From Tricholomella constricta (taxonomy: Eukaryota; Basidiomycota; Agaricomycetes; Agaricales; Lyophyllaceae), in the NCBI GenBank assembly GCA_013368375.1, contig JAACJP010000003.1:620001-684000 (forward strand): a stretch of 64,000 bases of DNA, read 5' to 3'. The notes under the pieces were generated by a model, which ran no database searches, was not told where the DNA came from, and saw only the letters and a program-made list of their open reading frames with translations. Every line of letters begins with the position of its first letter. Position 1 is the stretch's first letter. Of this stretch, positions 55,470-64,000 are shown one piece after another. The position numbers were made by a program, and so were the translations under genes.

Positions 55470-57045
55470 TCAGAGCGCGACGGTCACTGGTGAATTCGAT
55501 GATCTCACTTGGACAGTACCAGGCCCCTCCTGACCAGACCAAGAGACACTACCCCTCAAAACTCCGCGACCCAAGGTGCTGGTCTCCACGGTCCTCTTAC
55601 GTCCTTTCCCAGACGGGTCTTTCACTACTCGCTGCCTGACAGACGGAGCGAAATTAGAGGTCGACAAAGCAAGAGTTCCTTCGTATGCGGGATCTAGAGA
55701 GACGGATGCGGGTGAATTTGAAGTTGTGGCTTGAAGTTTCAAAGTCGAGTCCATGGGGCTTGTTGGGAATTTGACGCTGACTGGACCATTGGACGAAATG
55801 GCGGTTACGAGATACCTGCCGCCCTCATATACCGAGGTTAGGCTCACGCGAGAATCAATTTTGCTGAGGAGATCGCAATGTTAGGCTCGACAACGATTAC
55901 ATACTCCAAGACCCACCCGTTGCTCGTGCGCATTATGAGCTCAGAGACATGACTCTTCTCGTTATGAACACCAACATCCACTTGGATCGGTGAATTCGAC
56001 GTCTTCAGTGTCAAGGAGCGAGAAACATTGAAGACTCCTGTTATCGGGCTGTTCGAAGTTCGGAACACAGCAGTTTCAGCGGAAATCGACTGACATAGTG
56101 TAAGCAAATGAAATCAAGGTGAGGAAGACGAAAACCTCACTGTCGCGGAAATGGGAGCATTCGAGCCTTTCAGGTTAATGTACGAGAAGTCGACGAGACC
56201 TCGCAGATCTCCGACTTTGTGAGAAACATTGGGGACATCTGTCTCGAAGCTTTCGATATGGAGCAGTGTATTGTTGTTTCCGGTTTTAGGAAGAACCACC
56301 GTAGCTTCGAAAAACAACATGTGTTCAGGACCATACCACTGACGAGTCTACACAGCGATGTTAACAAAATCGAAACAAGCTGCTATTGTGCACCCACGAA
56401 GAACCCGACTCCAATATCATCGTTTGCACGCCTGATCAGGCATACCTTGACGCCATCGTCGCGGATATCCTTGTTGTAGTACTTTACGGTAACATGGACT
56501 TTCGCGACGTCGGATACGTCCTGTGAGGTGACAATGTTGACCGTTCCATGTGCCTGGGATCCACGGGACAACAAAAATAATGTCTTGTAGGAAAGGGGGA
56601 GTTTGAAAGAGGTGCTTGCGGCATACGGTAACTGATCGGGTGACACAGCGTCTGGATAAGGTACATTTGACCATTCTTCGCCATGGGGGCAATGTGAGAG
56701 GACGATATTAGACGGTACGGGGAAATTACCACCCCATATGCGCTGCAGGTGACTGTTGGACAAGGCAGATCGGAATAGAAAATGACGTACATTGCTTCGA
56801 CGCGCGACGCCGTATATGCTTTGACCGAGCAAGCTCACCAGGAACCAGACGAGAATGGCCACCACAAATGCACGCCAGAAGCGCCGGGTCGGTGACTCGC
56901 GATAAACGATTTCATGCTGAATTACATAGCTTGAGGAGGGCTGAGTAGCCTGGTACGAGGGGGGAGGGTCAGAGGAAGGTCGTAATCCAGTACCGGCGGT
57001 GCTCTTGGACATGAGATTCGTGTTCTCGCCAGTGACAATAATCAT
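55470..57045 (-). CDS. Single-pass membrane protein with repeated TSNSPI beta units (DUF7330-like)
   Basis: Start MIIVTGENTNLMSKSTAGTG (or the ATG at MSKSTAG), a Pro/Ser cytosolic part, one helix RAFVVAILVWFLVSLLGQSI, and a large outer part with ERIW-type region (HCPHGEEWSNVPYPDAVSPD) and then repeated strands: VFRTSNSPITGVFNVSRSLT, LKTSNSPIQVDVGVHN, LIMRTSNG, ATTSNSPASVSLDP, QVRSSNSPVTVAL at the very end. Five or more exons. The (R/K/T)(T/S)SNSP repeats suggest a stacked beta solenoid of the type seen in DUF7330 proteins of Agaricomycetes. Function unknown. Its start is 107 bp from the divergent KRI1 start. Confidence 0.65.
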
Positions 57046-57152
57046 TGTCGAGGTTTGAGGCGTTTATAGTCGGATTATTCGCAACGTCCGTATTGAATGT
57101 ATACTACGCTACCCCTCGTCACGTGTAGATTTTTTCGACCCCCCCATCTCCC

Positions 57153-59663
57153 ATGTTGTCCGACTCTGAGGGTTCGGATGTCGAGTCTCTCCACAAACTC
57201 ACCATCAACGAGCATTATGCAAAAGCTTTTGAATACAAAAAAGAAAGAGAGGAGCTCCAGAAGTGTACGTTATCGTTTCCCGAAGCTCGTGTTCCACCTT
57301 TAGACTTGACCGACATCTACAGTAAAAGAAAAATACGGCTCCGACTTTGAAGACGACGAAGATAAGTCTGAGACCGATTCCGAGTCTGACGAGTCGGAGG
57401 ATGAAGATGGAGAGGAGTTGACTCCAATGGTCGATGCTGCCATCCTTCGAACTCTCGCGCGAATCAAACGCAAGGATCCGTCCATTTACGACACGAATAA
57501 AAGCATTTTCGGCGGTATGCAAGGCATATCATCTCCTGTGAAGCCCATACTGAACTAAGTATATTTGCAGAGGAACATCAAAAGATAAGACCTGTATCAA
57601 GAAGTGTGAAGGTGCCCAAGGACAAGGTATGTCACCGAAGGTTGTGTTGCGTACTCAGGCTCATTGTCCGTTTTTACAGTCCAAGCCGATCACCATCCGT
57701 CAAGTAGCCCTTGAATCCGCTCTGAATCAAGAATCGAGGTCTCCGTCACCAGAGCCTCTCCCTCACGTAGAGGAACAACGTGCATTGCGTGATGAGACTA
57801 TCGCTGCATTCCACAATGCTGTCCCGGACGATGATGACGATGATGAAGACAATCTGCTTGTACCGAGAGAAAAGACCCAAGATGAGCGAGAACAGGAGGA
57901 GGAGGAGTACCATGCGTTTTTGAAGCGCGAAGTTGGCGGTGACCTTCGGGAATTGGTGACAGCAGACATCAATGCGGAGGAGACAATGGTGACTGGGCAA
58001 GATGAGATACTCGAAGGTGAAGATGGGAAAGGAGAGAAGAAGACGAAGAAGAAGGTTAAAAAGGCGAAAGATGGTGAGGCGTCGAAAGATACTCTTCCAG
58101 GAAAATCCAGGCAAGAGTCTGATCAAGAATTCTTAATGAAGTACGTCGCGAGTTCAATCGACGGCGTGATTGGTGCTGAATTGCTCCTTTAGTTACATCC
58201 TGAATCGCGGATGGATCGACCGCTCGGCAAACCATATCCCAACCTACGGAGAAATAACATCTCCAAAGTCGAAAGGCAAGAAGGCGGCAAAGCACGAGGA
58301 ATACGATTCTGGACAAGATGCCGGGGGCGCAGAGCTTCTCCCGACCGCAGATCCAGACCTAGATGAGGAAGACTTTGAGGAGATCGTCGACCGTTTTGAG
58401 AGCTCCTATAATTTTCGATACGAGGAACCGTACGTGAAATGGCACATTCCTGTACTAATGTCCCTATACTACCTCACATGTTCTCCAGGGATGCTGCTGT
58501 GATACCGTCGCACCCGCGAAACCTGTCATCGCTGGTTCGTCGAGAGGACACCAAGAGAAAAGACGCCCGTGAGCGGAAAAGGCAGAGGAAGGAGGAGGAA
58601 CTTCAGAAGAGGAGGGAAGAAGTGAAGCGCCTTAAAGGCCTTAAAATGAAGGAAATCAGAGCCAGGCTAGAAAAAATTGGACGGGAAGGAGGGAAAAATT
58701 TGGATGAGAGCAAAGGTGCGACACTCAATGCTGATTCCTATCGCTGCTTGTGTCCAATGATAATATTTTTTAGCGCTACAAGAATTGGATCTCGAGGGGG
58801 AGTGGGATCCCGCAGCCCATGATCGTCAAATGAATGAATTATACAATGAAGAGGATCTTGGCAATGACGAAAAACCTCAATGGGAAGATGATATTGACAT
58901 TGGCGGCATCCCTTTTGATAGCGATGGACCAACGAAGAAGAGCAAGAAGAAGAAGAAGAAGAAGAAAGGCGAGGAGAATGATGAAGCTGATATAGGTGTC
59001 GACGTTGACATCATGGACGCGGACGTGGAACGAATTGTGGATGACGAGGAGTGGGATGGAACAGAAGAGATGAGGAAGAGAAAGCTGGATGAGTATATGG
59101 ATGAGATATACGGCCTTGATTTCAATGATCTCGTACGTTTCCCACTATATTCTGGCTACTCCAACAACTGACCAGCATTCCAATAGGTCGGTGACATGCC
59201 AACCCGATTCAAATACGTTCCTGTCCAACCCCAAAACTTCGCACTGACACCTGCAGAAATCCTTATGGCGACGGACCAAGAGCTTAACGAGTATATGGGT
59301 GTCAAAAAATACGCACCGTATCGCAAGGAGGTAAAATGGGATTCAAAGAGGAATGACAGGTTAAAGGAGCTCAAGAGTAAACTGTCGGAGCGGACGGTCC
59401 ACGACGGCTTCGTCGCTGGAAGTAGTCGAGACAGCGCCACCGGCGAAAAGCCTACAAAGAAGAGGAAAGGAAAGAAGGAGAGGATGAAACTGAAGGTTGC
59501 GGATGGAGGCGATGATGGAGATAACGAGGACGCTATTTCCGCGTCCAAGCGCAAACGAGATATCGAGGAGGCCGATGAACCAGAGGGTGCTGCGCAGGAG
59601 GATGTCGTAAAAAAGAAGCGGAGACGCAAGCACAGGGACAGGGAAAGCGCAGAAGTCAGTTAG
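57153..59663 (+). CDS. KRI1: Ribosome biogenesis protein Kri1
   Basis: Start MLSDSEGSDVESLHKLTINE followed by HYAKAFEYKKEREELQK. Exons alternate with short introns through EDDEDKSETDSESDESEDED, RTLARIKRKDPSIYDTNKSI, SKPITIRQVALESAL, FLMNYILNRGWIDRSANHIP, FEEIVDRFESSYNFRYEEP with the Kri1 core HPRNLSSLVRREDTKRKDAR, and EEWDGTEEMRKRKLDEYMDE. The C-terminal Kri1 domain is MPTRFKYVPVQPQNFALTPA, EILMATDQELNEYMGVKKYA, PYRKEVKWD. Kri1 acts in the nucleolus with Krr1 in 40S subunit assembly. Acidic and lysine-rich tracts are typical. Confidence 0.92.
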
Positions 59664-59896
59664 ATGATACCTCTGATTATTTAATACGTGGAAGAGCTGG
59701 TACAATCCATAGCATGGGCTATTTTTTGTGTTTGAAGTGGAGTCTAGCCATGATGCAGAACAGACCGCTTCCGGGTGCCATCACAGACAAGACAAATGGA
59801 GCACATGAGAACCTCTGCCAAAACATATCATCTCCAATTCTCCTTCACGACTTCCCCTTGCCACGCACCTCACAGAATTCGCGTCGCACCCTAATC

Positions 59897-60522
59897 ATGT
59901 TCACCCCGAGCCAATCGCCGAATTTCTCATCTGTACTCCCAAAGTCTCCGTCACCCCAGGTCCAGACTCTCCTGGCATACTGTGACGCTCTCAACGAATG
60001 GGACTTGGACCAGGTGGCCGCGGTCTTTGATGATTCGCTAGAGCACCATATCCTCCCCAAGTCGTTGGGGAGACCGGTCCTGAATAAAAAACAATATCTA
60101 ACATACTTCGCGGGGGTTATGCCACTCTTCAAATCATTCCATGTGAGTTCATGTCATTTCACCGATCACTCGTCCGAAACTGATCGAGCCGTGTTCGGAC
60201 TCTGGTCAGCTCACACTGCACGAGGTCATCGAAGCAGGAAATGTAATCACCGTTCATGTACGTTTCCTTTTTATTATTAGCTTTCTGTGTAAGAGTAACG
60301 ACTATCAACTAGGGATCATCAGCCGGTGATTCTGCGACGGGTGCGCCATACAAAAATGAGTATATGCTCATCATACATTTTGCCGCGCCGAAGGAGGGCG
60401 GGGATGGGCTGCCAAAGATATCCAGGGTGAAAGAGTTCGTCGACAGTAGCGCGGTAACAAAGTTTTTCACCGAGGAGCGGGCAAAAGCTGCCAAGGCTGC
60501 AGCTGCAGCTGGGAGTGCATGA
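59897..60522 (+). CDS. NTF2/SnoaL-like fold protein
   Basis: Start MFTPSQSPNFSSVLPKSPSP; core VQTLLAYCDALNEWDLDQVA with AVFDDSLEHHILPKSLGRPV and MPLFKSFH. An intron (GTGAGT...TCAG, about 71 nt) leads to LTLHEVIEAGNVITVHG, and a second to SSAGDSATGAPYKNEYMLII, FVDSSAVTKFFTEERAKAAK. About 168 residues. The cone-shaped NTF2-like fold binds small ligands or acts as a small enzyme; catalytic identity not assignable. Confidence 0.7.
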
Positions 60523-60621
60523 GGCGTTAGGATAGTGATATAGAGGAATGTAGTGTATGTAATATTATCCGTCCATCAGTAATAATTGTTATCGGAACAT
60601 AGGTTGAAATTCGACCAGAGA

Positions 60622-61774
60622 TCACACAACGTACACGTTCTCCTTCTCTACCTGGTAGTCCTGCAGCCTTCTGAAATAATCCAAACGCTCCTGGCGTTCC
60701 CGTTCCCATTTCTGTTCATCTCAAAGTTCAAGCCGAGGTTGCGACATGAAACACCAGACGTACCTCTCGCTGATTCTCGTCAATGACACTCGATCTTGTC
60801 GATTTAGCCTTCCCCTTCGCTCGCGACCTCTGTCGAGCAGCGCTGGCCCCCGTTCCAAACGCTGCACCCCGCTTCGTCCTGGGCTTTGTACCTTTGTCCA
60901 CTCTCCCACTTTCAGCACCCCTGGTCATTTGTGTCGTGGTAACTGCTCTGCGAACGGATCGTCTCTTCACAGGCGAAACGACACTCCCGGCTTCCTCGCT
61001 ATTCTCTCTCTTTGCAGGCCTCCTCCTGCTAGCAACCGTCGGAGTAACCGATATTTTCTCCAACGTCTCATCCAGTATCTCGACAGCCTTTCCCTTTCCT
61101 TTATTAGAGATCGGCTTGGATGGCGAGGGCGTACTGGGCATAGAGTCAGTCCTGGGGCTTTGCCTGAGAGCATTGGGCGATGCGATGGCTCGACGTTTGC
61201 TGGGCCTTTTGCGTGGTGTCGGAGGGGTCACTGGGTGCTCACCCTTGAACAATGTGTCAATATGAGGTGGAGGCGCTGCTCGGTATCGAGGTCGCCTCTC
61301 TTCCTGTTGTGCTCGAAGTGCCTTTAGATTCTTCTCGACTGCAAAGAATCCAAACGGATCTGAATTATTGAGGATGTCGACCTCAGCATTAGCCTCGTCT
61401 CCTCCGCGGTACCGATCTGGTTCGAAGTTCTCCGATTCAGAATCGAGGTTTTCCCCATCAGAGGCGAGAATGAACGGCGATCTAATGTGGTAGTCGGGCA
61501 CAGGCAACAGGAAAGCAGACGATACCGATGGCGGTGATGATGGTGGTAGCGGTGATGGGATGCGACTTGGCTCATTTGCTCTGAGCTTTGCCCCAAATAT
61601 ACCACCAGGCGCCTTCACTTTCCGCCTCGGCTTCGGAGTTGGTACACGATTGACAGCTGGAGATATCAGGACAAAGCGTTCAGTTATATCTTGTAAAGGG
61701 CGCTTTACGATGATATTATTGCTAGGTCCTGGAGTGGGTTCGGGACGAGGTTGAACGTTTCGTGTTCGCGGCAT
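60622..61774 (-). CDS. Basic, mostly disordered protein
   Basis: Start MPRTRNVQPRPEPTPGPSNN; residues 1-330 are Pro/Ser/Arg-rich with several basic clusters (RKRPSKRRAIA, PVKRRSVRRAV, KPRTKRGAAFG) and a conserved-looking SDPFGFFAVEKNLKALRAQQ. A C-terminal intron (GTACGT...ACAG, about 57 nt) joins to KWERERQERLDYFRRLQDYQ and VEKENVYVV. Likely nuclear or chromatin-associated judging by composition. Family not recognised. Confidence 0.6.
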
Positions 61775-62151
61775 GGTGGTTCAAGTTCAAGTTGTAAGTG
61801 TCGCGTCAAGCGCCAGCCAGCCACGTGCTTCGAGTCGCCCCTGAATATTGAATTCCCACCAAATTGTAAGATTGCACATCTCATCGCAGCACCTGTCTTG
61901 GGTCCACATTGTTCATCGCTTACTTTAGCTCCTCGGGAAACTCAACGACCATGGCGTGTCCACCGAAAAGCAGCTTGGCGCCACAATTGCACGTGAACTG
62001 AACAACTCGAATTCCGGGTTTGCTCCGCTTACATCGCCGGATGCAATGCAATCGGACGATTTTACTTTTTTCCTTCAAAACGACCTCGGCCCATTGGCGA
62101 TGAGCCGATCTACTATTGATTCATCGACCTGCCTCCATCCATCGACCTAAC
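61775..62151. other. Divergent intergenic region
   Basis: Shared upstream region of the basic disordered protein gene and panB. No coding of note. Confidence 0.4.
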
Positions 62152-63216
62152 ATGTTGCTCCTCGCCCGACGTTCTGCACTCCAGAGAAATGTCTCACAAG
62201 TCTCTGGGTGCCGATCAATGAGTGTTCGACCCCGCAAAGACCAAGAAGCACCGGAAGGTTTGCCCCATCTTTTCTGACATGATTAACGGAATTTCATAAG
62301 TCCTTGACATACAGGTCGCAAAAAAGTAACCATTCAATCGCTTCTGACCCAGCGCAGGAATAAAATTCCTATAACTATGTTGACTGCCTACGACTATCCT
62401 ACCGGACTGGCGTGCTCTTCTAACCCAAACATCGACATCACTCTGGTCGGCGATTCTCTGGCCCAAGTATGTCTGGGCCATAGCTCCACCACCCAATTGA
62501 CTCTGGCGGAAATGATCCATCATGCACGCGCGGTGTCTCGAGGCACAACCCATCCCCTCCTTGTCGCCGACATGCCTTTTGGCACATACCACATCTCCCC
62601 GTCCTCCGCTGCCACGAACGCTATACGTCTGATTCAAGAGGGTCGGGTTGATGCAGTGAAACTCGAGGGTGGATGCGAAATAGTGGGGATTGTTCAGCAA
62701 CTGACAAGCATCGGCATTCCTGTCATGGCACACGTTGGGCTTTTGCCTCAGCGACACATTGCCATGTCTGGCTATAAAGTTCAAGGTCGGAGCGCAGAAG
62801 CCGCGCAACGCGTGCTCCGCGATGCTCTGGCGTTGGAAGCTGCCGGAGCATTTTCGGTCGTTGTGGAAGCGGTACCCAAGGAGCTTGGGACATTTCTCAC
62901 ACAGCGACTGAAGATCCCCACCATAGGGATCGGAGCTGGGCCTGGAACTGATGGGCAGGTGAGCTTCAGTCTTTTTTTTGGAAGGATCAGCAGTGTCTTG
63001 ACGAAGACTGGGAAGGTACTGGTTTGGGACGACGCAATGGGCACTTGGCCTGGACACAAGGCGAAATTTGTGCGACGGTTTGCAGATCTGCAGACGCCCA
63101 GAGACAGTGGGGTGGCGGCGTATGCGAATGCAGTTCGAGACGGGTCGTTCCCGCTCGACGCCGAGAGTTACTCAATGGAGAAGGAGGAATGGGAAACGTT
63201 ATTAAAGCTTAATTAG
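62152..63216 (+). CDS. panB: Ketopantoate hydroxymethyltransferase (PanB)
   Basis: Start MLLLARRSALQRNVSQVSGC, a likely mitochondrial presequence. Intron 1 (GTTTGC...ACAG, 59 nt) joins to GRKKVTIQSLLTQRRNKIPI. Family core: MLTAYDYPTGLACSSNPNID, LVGDSLAQVCLGHSSTTQLT, HPLLVADMPFGTYHISPSSA, DAVKLEGGCEIVGIVQQLTS, AHVGLLPQRHIAMSGYKVQG, GAFSVVVEAVPKELGTFL, IPTIGIGAGPGTDGQ; after a second intron VLVWDDAMGTWPGHKAKFVR. Metal-binding Asp (VGDS) and catalytic Glu (VEAVP) are present. Transfers a hydroxymethyl group from methylene-tetrahydrofolate to ketoisovalerate, first step to pantothenate and coenzyme A. Confidence 0.95.
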
Positions 63217-63364
63217 TTGAATTGACATCATTGTTTGTTGTGGAGGATAATGGCCAACAAAGGCGGAGGGGTCTTGTCACCGAAGGCTGTGACGTCCAGC
63301 CTCGGGGTCTTTCACGTGTACCATCGCCCTTATATATTACCTCCAACTTTCCTGCCCTCTCACC

Positions 63365-64000
63365 ATGGCTTCCCAGAACCCGGTATGTCGCGTGTATTAC
63401 TCCCCAGCATTGTCCCCGTTCTCATCTCTTCGTCTTAGATACGAAGGAAACTCGTCATCGTTGGCGACGGCACGTAACCGATCACCTAGAGCGTACACAC
63501 TCAACGTGCTGAATTACCACGCATATAGGTGCATGTGGCAAAACATCACTGCTATGTTCGTTCGCGCTTGGAGAGTTCCCCAAGGAATATGTATGTCTTG
63601 TCCCTCTCTTCCATGAGTCCCATCTCACTTGCCAATAGCAACCCAGTGCGCAGTCAATCCCATTCTGTGGCCATTAATCTCGCTAACCCCGCCGAAGCCG
63701 TGTTTGATAATTATGTTGCGGAAATCAGGCTCGACGAGAAACCTGTCCAGCTCGCGCTTTGGGATACTGCGTACGTTGACCCATTCATTGCCCTGTAACG
63801 TTCTGTCTTACCTTTCAGTGCCGACTAAAGTGGACAAGAAGAGTATGAAGTATGTTTCAATGTGCTCCATATGAGTTCATCGCTCCTACTCACAGTTTAC
63901 ATCTAGCGCCTACGGCCAATGTCTTATTCCAAATCTCACGTTATCCTTATCGCTTTCGCCCTCGATACCCCTGATTCACTAGAAAACGTCACGACAAAGG
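63365..64000 (+). CDS. Rho-family small GTPase, partial at window end
   Basis: Exons: MASQNP (63365-63382), IRRKLVIVGDG (to 63469), ACGKTSLLCSFALGEFPKEY (63529-63590), a 7-nt exon CAACCCA (63639-63645), VFDNYVAEIRLDEKPVQLAL with WDTA (from 63698), GQEEYE, then RLRPMSYSKSHVILIAFALD, TPDSLENVTTK to the window edge. P-loop GDGACGKT, switch I QPTVFDNY and switch II WDTAGQEEYERLRP are all intact once spliced. The second intron (63470-63528) starts GCACGT and ends TATAG; only this GC donor keeps GDGACGKT. Rho GTPases steer actin, cell-wall synthesis and exocytosis. Subfamily (Rho2/Rho3-like by EIRLDEKPVQLALWDTAGQE) is tentative. Confidence 0.9.

Noticed and set aside
60746..61327. Long plus-strand frames opposite the basic disordered protein
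   Set aside because: Mirror of an Arg/Ser-rich coding exon; composition but no motif or start context.
62215..63057. 280-residue minus-strand frame opposite panB
   Set aside because: Antisense shadow of a strongly conserved enzyme; no recognisable motif.
1..64000. A secondary-metabolite or defence gene cluster
   Set aside because: The GST, ABC transporter and hydrolases are unrelated housekeeping types (mitochondrial transporter, monoglyceride lipase), with no backbone synthase nearby.

Overview
The window looks like genomic DNA of a mushroom-forming basidiomycete (Agaricomycetes). The reasons are dense short introns (about 48-65 nt), compact gene spacing on both strands, family members typical of that group (BTB/POZ proteins, MYND-finger protein, GH28, PalI/SUR7 protein), and basidiomycete-type retroelements. 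I found no rRNA, tRNA or CRISPR. Exon boundaries are inferred by eye from splice consensus, frame and family conservation; no search or RNA data were available.

Region 1 (1-17.5 kb) is a nested pair of retroelements. The outer element, on the minus strand, is a decayed DIRS-like (tyrosine-recombinase type) retrotransposon fragment with RT and RNase H remnants and related terminal repeats at 229-281 and 17456-17513. A nearly intact Ty3/gypsy LTR element (2087-15077) is inserted into its RT. The LTRs are almost identical, start TG and end CA, and are flanked by a CCGG target duplication. Removing the insertion restores the outer RT frame exactly. The inner element has gag-protease, a canonical -1 slippery heptamer, and pol (RT, RNase H, integrase), with pol broken by a one-base change in an A7 run.

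The most unusual part is the 4.4 kb between pol and the 3' LTR. It carries two diverged tandem copies of a spliced gene on the opposite strand. Each encodes an N-terminal module of 90 codons, a Zn(II)2Cys6-spaced cysteine cluster (C-x2-C-x6-C-x8-C-x2-C-x6-C) split at the same position by an intron, and a conserved coiled-coil-like module. Upstream of each copy is the same hairpin CCG-N12-CGG palindrome joined to a polypurine tract. This resembles a retrotransposon-borne antisense DNA-binding regulator with a candidate operator.

Region 2 (17.5-20.9 kb) is gene-poor, with relic coding fragments and small dispersed repeats.

Region 3 (20.9-64 kb) is ordinary gene-dense euchromatin: GST, TRAPPC11, a small GPI-like secreted protein, HUB1/UBL5, a SUR7/PalI protein divergent from a seven-helix protein, a tandem pair of NUDIX NADH pyrophosphatases, a mitochondrial ABC transporter, monoglyceride lipase, clathrin light chain, GEP4 phosphatase, BTB proteins, GH28 pectinase, a TMEM223-like mitochondrial protein, a MYND-finger protein, KRI1, an NTF2-like protein, PanB and a Rho GTPase running off the end. 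The genes serve unrelated housekeeping roles (membrane traffic, mitochondrial membranes, ribosome assembly, pantothenate synthesis) and show no sign of a metabolic cluster. Three inferred GC-AG introns (HUB1, MYND gene, Rho) and three microexons (7, 15 and 19 nt) stand out; Hub1 itself is a splicing factor linked to non-consensus 5' splice sites.
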